Source: Ruminococcaceae bacterium UBA3818
Lineage (GTDB): Bacteria > Bacillota > Clostridia > Oscillospirales > Ruminococcaceae
Length of the DNA: 64,000 nucleotides
Assembly (NCBI GenBank): GCA_002369315.1
Contig: DFDW01000032.1
Coordinates: forward strand, 1 to 64,000
Direction: 5' to 3'
The translations under genes were made by a program, and so were the position numbers. A model generated the notes under the pieces. It saw nothing but the letters and a program-made list of their open reading frames with translations. It did not search any database and was not told the origin of the DNA. Positions 1 to 9,176 of this stretch are shown piece after piece (positions within the stretch are counted from its first letter, which is position 1; every line of letters starts with the position of its first letter).

Positions 1-7
1 GGTTCCT

Positions 8-30
8 GCCCTGCAACTGCAGGGTTTTTA
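8..30 (+). terminator. Intrinsic terminator of an upstream gene
   Basis: A 6-bp stem (CCCTGC/GCAGGG, loop AACT) at 9-24 is followed by five T residues. It would end a rightward gene that lies outside the window. Confidence 0.65.
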
Positions 31-162
31 TTCTACCATCTCTTCTTCGGTTTGTCAAGAACTTTTTTCCTTCATCCAAGAAGTTTTTTCGCTCCCGGCG
101 TCCCCCGCGAGACAGCTTCATTAATATATCACACCCTTTCCCCTAAAGTCAATACCTTTTTC

Positions 163-191
163 TTGATTTTTCGATTTTTTTTTCGTATGAT
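163..191 (+). promoter_or_regulatory. Sigma-A promoter of metA
   Basis: TTGATT (163-168) and TATGAT (186-191) are separated by 17 bases. They give a short leader before the metA ribosome site AGGAGG at 217-222. I saw no S-box or T-box structure in the leader. Confidence 0.7.
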
Positions 192-234
192 AGAAATGTT
201 CTTGATCCAGCAGAACAGGAGGCGCTTATATCAT

Positions 235-1158
235 ATGCCAATTTGTATCCCCAATGCCTTGCCCGCAGCGCAGGTTTTGGAATCAGAAAATGTTTTTGTT
301 ATGACGGAGGAACGGGCATCCCATCAGGACATCCGTCCTTTAAAAATCGGGATTCTGAATTTAATGCCGACCAAAATCGTCACCGAGACCCAGCTGTTAC
401 GGCTTCTGAGCAACACCCCGCTTCAGGTGGATATTGAATTGCTGCAGACCGCTACGCACACTTCTAAAAACACATCGGCGGAACATCTGCTGAAATTTTA
501 CAAAACATTCGAGGAAATTCAAAACGAACGGTTTGACGGTTTTATTATCACCGGAGCCCCGGTGGAGCAAATGCCATTTGAGCAAGTGGATTACTGGCCG
601 GAACTGTGCGATATTATGGATTGGACAAAAACCCACGTCTATTCTACCTTTCACATCTGTTGGGGGGCGCAGGCGGCACTTTATCATCATTATGGTATTC
701 CAAAATACCCGCTGCCGCAAAAAATGTTCGGCGTGTTTGAGCATCGCACGCTGGCACCCAAGCACCCGTTGGTCCGGGGATTTGACGAGCAGTTCTACGC
801 GCCTCACTCCCGCCATACAACAGTCCGTAGCGAGGACATCCTCGCCTGTCCGCATTTGGAATTGCTGGCGTCGTCACAGGAAGCCGGTGCTTACCTGATT
901 GCCAGCGAATCCGGACGCCAGTTTTTCGTCACCGGCCACTCGGAATATGACCGGGAAACCCTGGCCGGCGAATATTTCCGCGACGTAAATAAAAATCTTC
1001 CTATCGAAATTCCCAAGCATTACTTCAAAAACGACGATCCCCAGCAAGAAATCCTCTACCGTTGGCGCGGCCACGCCAGCCTGCTGTTTTCCAACTGGCT
1101 GAACTATTTTGTATACCAGACAACACCGTACGATCTTTCCTCCCTTTCCCACGTCTGA
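235..1158 (+). CDS. metA: Homoserine O-acyltransferase MetA, predicted acetyl-CoA type
   Basis: This enzyme acylates the hydroxyl of homoserine, the committed step toward methionine, in the cytosol. The open frame extends upstream to 52, but the ATG at 235 is chosen because AGGAGG lies 12 bases before it and the promoter lies between the two. From that start, the MetA catalytic residues fall at family numbering: nucleophile Cys142 (FHICWGAQ), His235 and Glu237 (GHSEYD). Residue 111 is Glu (GAPVE); in characterised MetA proteins Glu111 goes with acetyl-CoA and Gly111 with succinyl-CoA, so acetyl transfer is predicted. Length is 307 residues, normal for the family. The gene stands alone between its own promoter and terminator. 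Confidence 0.93.
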   Translation: MPICIPNALPAAQVLESENVFVMTEERASHQDIRPLKIGILNLMPTKIVTETQLLRLLSNTPLQVDIELLQTATHTSKNTSAEHLLKFYKTFEEIQNERFDGFIITGAPVEQMPFEQVDYWPELCDIMDWTKTHVYSTFHICWGAQAALYHHYGIPKYPLPQKMFGVFEHRTLAPKHPLVRGFDEQFYAPHSRHTTVRSEDILACPHLELLASSQEAGAYLIASESGRQFFVTGHSEYDRETLAGEYFRDVNKNLPIEIPKHYFKNDDPQQEILYRWRGHASLLFSNWLNYFVYQTTPYDLSSLSHV

Positions 1159-1168
1159 TAAAAAATCC

Positions 1169-1211
1169 CCCGGCACATGCAAAAACTTCTGCATGTGCCG
1201 GGTTTTCTTTT
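1169..1211. terminator. Bidirectional terminator between metA and the HAD gene
   Basis: A perfect 13-bp stem (1169-1181 with 1190-1202) is followed by TTTTCTTTT on the plus strand. On the minus strand a T run also follows, so the convergent HAD gene can end here too. Confidence 0.85.
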
Positions 1212-1266
1212 ATATTTCAACCAAGCGGAAGATCTTTTTCCTTTTTTTACAAGATGCTTTCCCCTA

Positions 1267-1980
1267 TTACTTTGCTTCCAGCCGCTGAATCTTTTCCCAA
1301 AGCGCCTGAAAATCGCCATGCTCGCAGCTGTTCAGCAAAAAGCCATCTGTCAAAATCGGCGTTTCGGTTAAAAGAAAGACCTGCATGCCCAGTGCTTCTG
1401 CGCATAAATCCTCTTTCACATCGTTTCCGACCATCAAACAATCTTCCGGCATCACCCTTAGCTTTTCCAGCACGTCTTTTCGGTAATAGTCTGGATTCGG
1501 TTTGCAGTGCCTACTATTTTCATAGGTGGTGATCAGCGCAAAATCTGACGGCGAAAGCCCCGCCCATTCTATCCGCGCCCAGGTTGCCGCCTGCGGGAAC
1601 AGCGGGTTTGTCGCCAGCGCCACCCGATACCCTTTTTCCCGCAGCAAACGCACGCAGCGCGCTGCTAAAGGATGGCAGGCAGTCGCTTTTTTGGCAACCG
1701 AAAACTCATTCTGATAAAACGCGTCGAAATCTGCCCGATGGTCTGCCGCTTTTTCTCCCGCCAGCGCGGTAAACGCCCGCCAGAAAACTTCCTCATTGGT
1801 TTGAGCACCATTGTTTTGCTGCATGGCTTTCATGCCTGCCCAAAGGCCCTGAATCAGCTTCTCCGGTTCAAACCCATGTGGGACAAACTTTTGAGTCAGA
1901 GCGCCGAAATACAAACGAATAAACGCTTCCTGATCCATTGGCAGCAGTGTTCCGTCCAAATCAAATAAAACGGTGTTCAT
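1267..1980 (-). CDS. HAD-superfamily hydrolase (phosphatase-like)
   Basis: The 237-residue protein has the four HAD motifs: DLDGT at residues 7-11 with nucleophile Asp7 and acid/base Asp9, a Thr in ATNPL, a Lys in the CKPNPDYY stretch, and the acidic GNDVKED motif near the end. An alpha-helical cap of about 90 residues follows motif I, as in YjjG or phosphoglycolate phosphatase-type enzymes. It is expected to be a cytosolic small-molecule phosphatase; the substrate cannot be read from the sequence. It starts 18 bases after the GNAT gene with AGAGGA upstream, so the two are probably co-transcribed. Confidence 0.85.
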   Translation of the reverse strand: MNTVLFDLDGTLLPMDQEAFIRLYFGALTQKFVPHGFEPEKLIQGLWAGMKAMQQNNGAQTNEEVFWRAFTALAGEKAADHRADFDAFYQNEFSVAKKATACHPLAARCVRLLREKGYRVALATNPLFPQAATWARIEWAGLSPSDFALITTYENSRHCKPNPDYYRKDVLEKLRVMPEDCLMVGNDVKEDLCAEALGMQVFLLTETPILTDGFLLNSCEHGDFQALWEKIQRLEAK

Positions 1981-1998
1981 CGTTTCCTCTTTTTTATT

Positions 1999-2535
1999 TC
2001 ATAGTGCAATCCAAAACCGCCGAATCCGTTCCGGCTGACCATCGTCTCCCGGCACCTGCGCTTCTCCCGCAAAGATTCCGCCGCATTTTCGGATGGTCTT
2101 TTCCGAGGCGATGTTGTCAGCTTGGCAGTCCAGCAATACCCGTTCCAGACCGATTTTGCGGCAGAAATCCAGCGCCAGCATCAGCATCTGCGACCCATAG
2201 CCTTTGTTTCTCTCGTCCGGCCGAACGCCATATCCGATATTCCCGCCGCTTTGGCACAGTTCGCCGGTCAACCGGTGTCGGATCTGAATGGTTCCCACAA
2301 TTCGTCCATCCTGTTCCCGCACCGCAAAAAAGGTGGTCGCCGGAGTATGCTCTTGCGATACCGGCAGTTTTTGCAGAGCGTTGATTCGATCCAGCCATTC
2401 GCTGTAGACCGGATGCCGCTCCATTGCGCTGCTGCCGTTGATATGGCACTCTCCGCTATCCAAATAGGCCTGCCGGTAATCTTCCGCCTGTCTTTCCCAG
2501 CTCCGGTCCGGCAGTACCAGCGTCAATCCTCCCAT
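1999..2535 (-). CDS. GNAT-family N-acetyltransferase
   Basis: The protein resembles RimJ/RimL-type acetyltransferases. The acetyl-CoA loop reads as VRPDERNKGYGSQML near residues 105-119, followed by the C-terminal strand GLERVLLDCQADN and a KCGG turn. It would transfer acetyl from acetyl-CoA to an amine; the acceptor is unknown. A GTG at 2538 and an ATG at 2535 are adjacent; the ATG is preferred because AAAGGAG then lies 7 bases upstream. It follows the pfkA terminator, so it may depend on read-through or on a promoter I could not recognise. The HAD gene follows it. Confidence 0.85.
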   Translation of the reverse strand: MGGLTLVLPDRSWERQAEDYRQAYLDSGECHINGSSAMERHPVYSEWLDRINALQKLPVSQEHTPATTFFAVREQDGRIVGTIQIRHRLTGELCQSGGNIGYGVRPDERNKGYGSQMLMLALDFCRKIGLERVLLDCQADNIASEKTIRKCGGIFAGEAQVPGDDGQPERIRRFWIAL

Positions 2536-2551
2536 CACGCCGCTCCTTTAC

Positions 2552-2584
2552 AAAAAGAGGGGCGGAATATGTCATCCGCCCCTC
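2552..2584 (-). terminator. pfkA terminator
   Basis: A 10-bp stem (GAGGGGCGGA with TCCGCCCCTC, loop of 8) is followed by five T on the minus strand. It lies directly after the pfkA stop codon. Confidence 0.85.
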
Positions 2585-2601
2585 AATAGATTTCGAAAAA
2601 C

Positions 2602-3573
2602 TTACAGCGCAATGTCCTGCGCGATTTTCAAAAGATTCATGTCTACCGACTTTTTCATGCTCAATGCTTCCAGGATATCGTAATCGGTCACCTTGCCATC
2701 TTTGGTCACAACAACGCGGTTGCCGATTCCTTTTTCCAGCAGTTCCACCGCGTAATAGCCCATTTCGCTGGCAACCACACGGTCACGCAGAGTTGGGGAA
2801 CCACCGCGCTGAATATGTCCCAATACGGTTGCGCGGGACTCAACGCCGGTTTTCTCTTCGATTTCCTTGGCCAGCTCGTGAGAATGGCCAACTCCTTCCG
2901 CCACCATGACGATAAAGTGCTGTTTGCCGGTTTTCTGAGAAGCTTTGATTTTCGCCACGATATCACGATCCACATCGAAGGGGATCTCCGGGATCAAAAT
3001 CGCGATAGCGCCGCAGGCCAGGCCGGTATTGACCGCGATATGACCGGCTCCTCTGCCCATCACTTCGACCACCGAGCAGCGGTCGTGAGATTGAGAGGTA
3101 TCACGCAGGCGGTCTACGTTCTGGACAACGGTGTTCATCGCCGTATCATAACCGATGGTGTAATCAGAAGAGGCAATATCGTTGTCAATGGTGCCGGGGA
3201 TTCCTACGCAGGGAATGCCGCGCAAAGACAGATCTCTGGCGCCACGGAAAGAACCATCGCCGCCGATAACTACAACGCCGTCAAGCCCCGCTTCCACGCA
3301 GGTCTGTCTCGCCTTTTCAACGCCTGCTTCCTCTTTGAATTCCAGGCAGCGGGCCGTGTACAGAACCGTACCGCCTTTTTGCAGAATATCCGAAACCGAG
3401 CGCAGATTCATTTCTACCATGTCGCCGTTGATCAAACCGTTATAACCGCGGCGAATCCCCAAAACGCGCATTCCTTTTCCAATGCCCGCGCGGACTACAG
3501 CTCGAATCGCCGCATTCATGCCGGGTGCGTCGCCGCCGCTTGTCAAAACGCCAATGGTTTTTACCTGATTCAT
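2602..3573 (-). CDS. pfkA: ATP-dependent 6-phosphofructokinase
   Basis: It phosphorylates fructose 6-phosphate to fructose 1,6-bisphosphate in glycolysis. At 323 residues it is the standard bacterial PfkA length. The nucleotide loop is TSGGDAPGMN (11-20). GGDGS at 104-108 keeps Gly after Asp106, which marks ATP rather than pyrophosphate use. The catalytic motif PGTIDND is at 126-132 with Asp130. MGRGAGHIA and HIQRGG fit the sugar-phosphate and effector sites. The start has AGGAGG 8 bases upstream. The gene has its own promoter and terminator, so it is separate from the upstream dnaE operon. Confidence 0.96.
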   Translation of the reverse strand: MNQVKTIGVLTSGGDAPGMNAAIRAVVRAGIGKGMRVLGIRRGYNGLINGDMVEMNLRSVSDILQKGGTVLYTARCLEFKEEAGVEKARQTCVEAGLDGVVVIGGDGSFRGARDLSLRGIPCVGIPGTIDNDIASSDYTIGYDTAMNTVVQNVDRLRDTSQSHDRCSVVEVMGRGAGHIAVNTGLACGAIAILIPEIPFDVDRDIVAKIKASQKTGKQHFIVMVAEGVGHSHELAKEIEEKTGVESRATVLGHIQRGGSPTLRDRVVASEMGYYAVELLEKGIGNRVVVTKDGKVTDYDILEALSMKKSVDMNLLKIAQDIAL

Positions 3574-3649
3574 ATTCGTAACCTCCTAATGATAATCGGA
3601 AGATTTGCACAACCTGTTTTATAATGTCATAAAACCAAATTCAAAATCT

Positions 3650-3678
3650 ATTATAGTATAATCAAAATTTGATTGCAA
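3650..3678 (-). promoter_or_regulatory. Sigma-A promoter of pfkA
   Basis: On the minus strand TTGCAA (3678-3673) and TATAAT (3655-3650) are 17 bases apart. It leaves an approximately 70-base leader before pfkA. No catabolite operator was recognised. Confidence 0.75.
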
Positions 3679-3765
3679 CTGTTTTGTGCATGAAAAATGG
3701 GGTTTTCCCGCAAAATTTCCGAAATCTGTTGATTTTTGCCGCTTATCTCACTCACCATCCCACTT

Positions 3766-6700
3766 TTATTCCACCAGTTTCACGCTGCCCGTTCCCAGAA
3801 GCTGCGCAAGCTGGTCCAGCAGTACCGCATTGGGGGAAACCCACAGAGAGCGCGGCGCAAGGCTCACTTTCTTTGTATCCTCAAAAAAGACGTAGACCGG
3901 CGTTTCTCCTTCAAAAATTTCCAATAAGTTCTGCGCTTTTTCCATCTCTTTGCCCTGCCGGGACGGTATCTTCAAATATAAACCCGGCCTTTTGGCGCCG
4001 CTTGTTCCATGCTCTTCCCTGCGGACCGAAGGACCACTTCTCAGCGCAAGCCTGTCCTCAATGGTCATGGCTTTTTCGCATAAAAGCTTGGCGTCCTCCT
4101 CTTCCCGCACACTGATGCGTCCGGAAAGCACAACAACCGAACCGACCGTCAGAAGCTGTCCATATCGCTGTAGCGTTTTTGGGAAAACCAGCACCTCCAT
4201 GGAGCCGGTGGTGTCTTCCACCGTCAAAAAGGCCATCGTATCCCCGCTGCGGGTCGCCTTGGACTGGCGGGCGCTGATGATGCAGAGGATATCCGTTTGC
4301 TTGTTATCATATTCCTCCAGCGCCACATGGGAAATTTTTGCCGTTCCCAGCTTCGGGATCAAATCGGCATACTCTCCCAGCGGATGTCCGGACAAATACA
4401 TGCCGGTGACCTCTTTTTCCAGATTCAGCCGTTCCATAAAAGGAAAATCTTCCACATCCGGGAACGCATATTCCTCCTTTTGTGCGTCGGCCATCGTATC
4501 GAAAAAGCCCAGCTGCCCCTCCAGATTTTTCTGCTTCACCACGTCCAGACTATTGGAAATCGCCTCATATCCCGCCAGCAGCTGGCGGCGGTTCGGATTC
4601 ATTCGGTCAAAAGCGCCGCATTTAATCAGGCTCTCCATCGCCCGGCGATTGAGATCCCGCCCGTGCATCCGCTCGCAGAAATCGTTGAAATTTTGAAACG
4701 GAGCCGATTCCCTCTCCCGGATAATATCGTCGATCACGCTGCGCCCCAGGTTTTTGATGGCCAAAAGGCCAAAGCGGATCCCTTCGTCCGATACGGTAAA
4801 TCCCATGTTGCTTTCGGAGATATCCGGCGGCAGCACCGGGATTTTCAGCCGCGTGCATTCTTCAATATAGCCGGTCACCTTCGAGGTAGAATCCAAAACA
4901 CTTGTCAAAAGCGCCGCCATAAATTCCTTGGGATAATGACATTTGAGATACGCTGTCTGATACGCCACCACCGCATAAGCAGCCGCATGGCTTTTGTTAA
5001 AAGCGTAGGATGCGAAGCTGGACATTTCACCAAAAATATCGCTGGCGATTTCTTCGCTCACGCCGTTGTGCACGCAGCCTTTGACCCGGCAGGTCCCGTC
5101 TTCATCATAAAGGCCATAGATGAAATTCTGACGCTCTTTTTGCATGACGTCGGCTTTTTTCTTGCTCATGGCCCTGCGGACCAGGTCCGCGCGGCCGTAG
5201 GAAAATCCCGCCAGTTCCCGGCAGATTTGCATCACCTGCTCCTGGTAAACAATGCAGCCGTAGGTCACATCGAGAATAGAAGCCAATTTCGGATGTTTAT
5301 AGGTCACCTTTTCCGGGTGATGGCGGTTTTCAATGTATTTGGGGATGGAATCCATCGGTCCGGGCCGGTACAGAGAGATAACTGCGATCAGGTCCTCAAT
5401 AGATTCAGGGCCCAGACCGACCAACACGCTGCGCATCCCGCCGGATTCGAACTGGAATACCCCTTCTGTCAGGCCGGCCGACAACATCAGAAACACTTTT
5501 TTGTCATCCGGCGGGATTTGGGAAACCGAAAAATCCGGGCAGAAGCGGCGGATCATCTTCTCTGCGTCGCTGATAACCGTCAGCGTTCGCAGCCCCAAAA
5601 AATCCATTTTCAAAAGTCCCAGCTCTTCCAATGTCGTCATGGGAAATTGCGTCAGGATCGCCTCTTCGTTTTTCTGTACCGGCACATAGGTGTCCACCGG
5701 ATCGCGGGTGATAACCACCCCTGCCGCGTGGGTAGATGCGTGCCGGGGCATTCCCTCCAGCTTTCTGGCCATGTCGATCAATTCGTGGATGGTCGGGTCC
5801 GTGTCATACTGCTGCTTCAATTCTTTCGAAGCGGTCAGCGCCTTGTCCAGCGTCATATGCAGCTCATTCGGAACCAGCTTTGCCACCGCGTCCACCTGCG
5901 CATAGGGAATGGCCATCGCCCTTCCCACATCCCGGATGGCTCCTCTGGCCGCCATGGTGCCGAAAGTAATGATCTGCGCCACATGATCGGCTCCGTATTT
6001 CGCTACCACATAATCGATGACCTGTTGGCGTTTTTCATAACAAAAATCAATATCAAAGTCCGGCATAGATACCCGCTCCGGGTTCAAAAAGCGCTCAAAA
6101 AGCAAATTGTAACGGATGGGGTCAATACCGGTAATGCCAATGCAGTAAGCGCACAGGCTTCCCGCGCCGGAGCCGCGCCCCGGCCCCACGGGGATGTCAT
6201 GGGTCTTGGCATAGTGGATAAAATCATACACAATCAGATAGTAATCCACATATCCCATCTTGACGATCACGCCCAGCTCATACTCCAGCCGGTCACGGAT
6301 TTTTTCGGATGGATGCTCACCGTAGTGCCGGGTCATGCCCTCGTAGCACATGCGCTTGAAATAGGTCACATTATCCTCTTCAGTAGGCGCTTTGTAAAAC
6401 GGCAGCTTGGTCACGCCGAACGTAAAATCCAGCTGGCATTGCTCGGCGATCTTCACCGTGTTGTCCAGCGCCTCGGGGTGGGCGGCAAAAAGGGTTTCCA
6501 TCTCCGCCCGGCTTTTCAGGTAAAATTCCTGGGTCTGGAATTCCATATCCGATTTGTCGTTTACCGTATGGTTGGTCTGAATACAAACCAGCACACTTTG
6601 CGCCTGGTGGTCCTCCTGCCGGATATAGTGGACGTCGTTGGTCGCCACCAGCCCAATTCCGGTCTCCTCTGACAGGCGGTACAGGTCGGGCAGGATCTGC

Positions 6701-7251
6701 TTTTGCTCTAAAATCCCGTGATCCTGGATTTCCAAATAGTAGTTTTCGGGACCAAAGATGTCCCGGTATAAAAGCGCCGTTTCTTTGGCGGCATCATAAT
6801 CCTTTTCCATCAACCTCCGTGGAATCTGCCCAGCCAGGCAGGCGGACAGGCAAATCAGTCCTTCATGATGCGCCCGAAGCAGTTCCAGATCCACCCGCGG
6901 CTTGGAATAAAACCCCTCTACCGAAGCCTTGGAAACCATAGCAATCAGATTTTGGTACCCTGTTTCGTTTTTGCACAGCAATACCAAATGATAAGGGCTG
7001 GTGTCAATGCGGTGCACCTTGTCGAAACGAGTCCGGGGGGCCACATAAACCTCGCATCCGATTACCGGCCGGATCCCCTGCTTTTTGCACTCTTTATAAA
7101 AGTCGATCACACCATACATAACGCCATGATCAGTAATGGCGAGGGACTGCTGCCCCAGTTCTTTGGCGCGAGACACCAGCGCCGGGATACGGCATGCTCC
7201 GTCCAGCAGACTGTATTCCGTATGTACATGCAGATGGACAAAATTTTCCAT
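3766..7251 (-). CDS. dnaE: DNA polymerase III alpha subunit, DnaE type
   Basis: This is the DnaE-class replicative polymerase, without the inserted exonuclease domain of PolC. In order it carries an N-terminal PHP domain (HVHTEYSLLDG at about residue 8), the palm with GPGRGSGAGS and the catalytic aspartates in PDFDIDF near residue 400, fingers and thumb, a helix-hairpin-helix region, and a C-terminal OB domain (TGSMEVLVFP). The 1161 residues are full length. In Firmicutes DnaE works with PolC, often in primer extension. AAGGAG lies 7 bases before the ATG. It is the last gene of the hprK-to-dnaE operon, 67 bases after whiA. I saw no clear terminator at 3700-3765. Confidence 0.97.
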   Translation of the reverse strand: MENFVHLHVHTEYSLLDGACRIPALVSRAKELGQQSLAITDHGVMYGVIDFYKECKKQGIRPVIGCEVYVAPRTRFDKVHRIDTSPYHLVLLCKNETGYQNLIAMVSKASVEGFYSKPRVDLELLRAHHEGLICLSACLAGQIPRRLMEKDYDAAKETALLYRDIFGPENYYLEIQDHGILEQKQILPDLYRLSEETGIGLVATNDVHYIRQEDHQAQSVLVCIQTNHTVNDKSDMEFQTQEFYLKSRAEMETLFAAHPEALDNTVKIAEQCQLDFTFGVTKLPFYKAPTEEDNVTYFKRMCYEGMTRHYGEHPSEKIRDRLEYELGVIVKMGYVDYYLIVYDFIHYAKTHDIPVGPGRGSGAGSLCAYCIGITGIDPIRYNLLFERFLNPERVSMPDFDIDFCYEKRQQVIDYVVAKYGADHVAQIITFGTMAARGAIRDVGRAMAIPYAQVDAVAKLVPNELHMTLDKALTASKELKQQYDTDPTIHELIDMARKLEGMPRHASTHAAGVVITRDPVDTYVPVQKNEEAILTQFPMTTLEELGLLKMDFLGLRTLTVISDAEKMIRRFCPDFSVSQIPPDDKKVFLMLSAGLTEGVFQFESGGMRSVLVGLGPESIEDLIAVISLYRPGPMDSIPKYIENRHHPEKVTYKHPKLASILDVTYGCIVYQEQVMQICRELAGFSYGRADLVRRAMSKKKADVMQKERQNFIYGLYDEDGTCRVKGCVHNGVSEEIASDIFGEMSSFASYAFNKSHAAAYAVVAYQTAYLKCHYPKEFMAALLTSVLDSTSKVTGYIEECTRLKIPVLPPDISESNMGFTVSDEGIRFGLLAIKNLGRSVIDDIIRERESAPFQNFNDFCERMHGRDLNRRAMESLIKCGAFDRMNPNRRQLLAGYEAISNSLDVVKQKNLEGQLGFFDTMADAQKEEYAFPDVEDFPFMERLNLEKEVTGMYLSGHPLGEYADLIPKLGTAKISHVALEEYDNKQTDILCIISARQSKATRSGDTMAFLTVEDTTGSMEVLVFPKTLQRYGQLLTVGSVVVLSGRISVREEEDAKLLCEKAMTIEDRLALRSGPSVRREEHGTSGAKRPGLYLKIPSRQGKEMEKAQNLLEIFEGETPVYVFFEDTKKVSLAPRSLWVSPNAVLLDQLAQLLGTGSVKLVE

Positions 7252-7318
7252 GGATCGCTCCTTTTTCCAAACACCGGCGGGCTTTTGCCGTTTGGCCGCC
7301 CGGCACGCTGTTTTCCAA

Positions 7319-8260
7319 TCAATCCGACGGCGGATTGTCCTGCTTTTTCGCGCCGGTGAGTTCCTCGTAGATTTTCGACAGACGCTTCAGCCTGTGGTTG
7401 ACGCCGGAACGCGTCAGCGGTTCACCAAGGGCCTCCCCCAGTTCCCGCAGCGACATTTCCGGATTTTCCACCCGCAGCTTCGCGATTTCCCTTAAATCCT
7501 CCGGCAGAAAGGCTGTCCCCTTGTTTTTCAGAATATATTCGATCTGCTTGACCTGCACAGATGCCGCGCTGATGGTCTTTTCCAAATTGGCAAATTCGCA
7601 GTTCTGCGCCCGGTTCACCTGGTTGCGAATACTTTTATAAATTTTCACATTCATCACTTCAAGGCCCAAATTCCCCGCGCCCATAAAACCCAGCAGGTCT
7701 TCGATCTCACCGCTGTCTTTCAAATACACCACAAAGCTTCCCCGCCTGGCAAAGCTTTTGGGGAAAATGCGCACAGCAAACAGCACCTGAATCAGCGCCT
7801 CGCACAGCGTCTGATCCGGCACTACAAATTCCAGATGATAGCTTTTCCCGGGATCTACCATGCTGCCGCAGGCCAGAAATGCCCCGGCGATAAATGCGCC
7901 CAATTCTTCCTCGCTTTGCACCTGCTCCAGATTCAGAACCGGCATGGGCGACTGCCCATATCCGAAAAAGCGCAGGATTTTTTCCCGGTCGTTCTGATCG
8001 TCCACAGTGGCACAGAAAAAGCTTTTTCCGTTTTTGTTTTTATATTCCTGGACCGAAATGGTAGCGTCCAGGCCAATCAGCCCGAAAATACTGTCAGCAT
8101 ACAGTTCGGCCACGCTTTTATTCTCGGTTTGCAGAAGCATTTTCTGCGGGCCGAACGCTTTGGAAAAACGCAGCAATCCGTGAGTTCTGGCACGCAGCTG
8201 CCGCAAATCATCATACCGAAGACGCAACAGCTGCCGCTTCAGCTCATTTGCAAAAGACAT
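7319..8260 (-). CDS. whiA: WhiA, DNA-binding regulator of division and sporulation genes
   Basis: WhiA joins an N-terminal LAGLIDADG-like domain, without nuclease activity, to a C-terminal helix-turn-helix. Here the start SFANELKRQLLRL, the middle AFLACGSMVDPGKSYHLEF and the DNA-binding end (NPEMSLRELGEALGEPLTRS) are all family features. In Bacillus WhiA affects division and chromosome segregation; in Streptomyces it controls sporulation septation. The open frame reaches 8395, but the ATG at 8260 is preferred for its GGAGGAG site and match to family start. It lies 23 bases after rapZ, as in many Firmicutes, but without yvcK between them. Length is 313 residues. Confidence 0.94.
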   Translation of the reverse strand: MSFANELKRQLLRLRYDDLRQLRARTHGLLRFSKAFGPQKMLLQTENKSVAELYADSIFGLIGLDATISVQEYKNKNGKSFFCATVDDQNDREKILRFFGYGQSPMPVLNLEQVQSEEELGAFIAGAFLACGSMVDPGKSYHLEFVVPDQTLCEALIQVLFAVRIFPKSFARRGSFVVYLKDSGEIEDLLGFMGAGNLGLEVMNVKIYKSIRNQVNRAQNCEFANLEKTISAASVQVKQIEYILKNKGTAFLPEDLREIAKLRVENPEMSLRELGEALGEPLTRSGVNHRLKRLSKIYEELTGAKKQDNPPSD

Positions 8261-8283
8261 GCTCCTTCTCCTCCCGCCGATTT

Positions 8284-9147
8284 TTACGTTTTGCGTACAT
8301 CCCGGTGGCTGACAAATACGTTTTCTTCCCGTTCCTTCAAAGATTGTGCCGCTTTCCAGGCAAAGGAAACCGACCGGTGCTTGCCGCCGGTACAACCGAA
8401 CGCCACCACCAATTGGCGTTTGCCTTCCTTCTCATAAAGCGGAATTGTAAAATTCAAAAAATCTTCGATCTTCTGGTATAACTGTCGGGCTTCCTCGCAC
8501 GAAAAAACATAATCCCTCACCTGCTGATCCAATCCCGTTTTGTTTTTCAGCTCCGGGATGTAAAACGGATTTGGCAGGCAGCGCACATCAAATACCAAGT
8601 CCGCGTCAGATGGGATGCCATATTTAAAACCGAAAGACGTGCAGGTGATCAGCATCTTTTCTTTTTTCTCTTTTAAGAACAGCGCCGCAACCTGTTCTTT
8701 CAGCTGCGTCGCGCTGAGCAAAGAGGTATCGATTACATAGTCCGCCTGGTCCAAAGCCGGACGCAGAAGTTTCCGCTCCTGCTCCAGCGCCTCCTGCATG
8801 CTGGGGTGCTCTTCATCCAAAAGCGGATGTTTGCGGCGGGTCTCTTTATATCGGGTGACAATAACATCGTCCCTGGCATCCAGATAGAGAATCGTATAGG
8901 AATACCCCATCTGTTTTAACTGCTCCAGGCCGTGAAACAGGTCGGTAAACATCCGCCCGCCGCGGGAATCCACCACAATGGCGATCTTATCTGGGAACTG
9001 CCCTTCCTGATTTTGCCGCAGCTGAAAAAAATGCACCAGAAGCTTCGGCGGCATGTTATCCACACAGTAATAGCCGATATCCTCCAGTGCGTTTACCGCC
9101 TGAGACTTTCCGGCGCCGGACATGCCGGTGACAACCACAAAGCGCAT
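8284..9147 (-). CDS. rapZ: RapZ (YvcJ) nucleotide-binding adapter protein
   Basis: The protein begins with a Walker A motif, GMSGAGKS at residues 8-15, followed by ALEDIGYYCVDNMPP, which is diagnostic of the RapZ/YvcJ family. The conserved C-terminal block GCTGGKHRSV and a terminal HRD are present. In Escherichia coli RapZ controls GlmZ decay and so GlcN6P synthase; in Bacillus YvcJ hydrolyses GTP and affects competence. Which role applies here is unknown. Length is 287 residues. The neighbours murB and whiA lie within 30 bases on each side, so it is cotranscribed with a wall-precursor enzyme. Confidence 0.95.
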   Translation of the reverse strand: MRFVVVTGMSGAGKSQAVNALEDIGYYCVDNMPPKLLVHFFQLRQNQEGQFPDKIAIVVDSRGGRMFTDLFHGLEQLKQMGYSYTILYLDARDDVIVTRYKETRRKHPLLDEEHPSMQEALEQERKLLRPALDQADYVIDTSLLSATQLKEQVAALFLKEKKEKMLITCTSFGFKYGIPSDADLVFDVRCLPNPFYIPELKNKTGLDQQVRDYVFSCEEARQLYQKIEDFLNFTIPLYEKEGKRQLVVAFGCTGGKHRSVSFAWKAAQSLKEREENVFVSHRDVRKT

Positions 9148-9176
9148 AAAAATCCCCTTCCTCGCCTGTATTTTAC

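Noticed and set aside
192..234. SAM riboswitch before metA
   Set aside because: The promoter leaves a leader of only about 40 bases, too short for an S-box.
4297..6672. A 791-residue open frame antisense to dnaE
   Set aside because: It lies wholly within dnaE on the other strand, is rich in His, Arg and Gln as codon-shadow frames are, and has no ribosome site or family motif.
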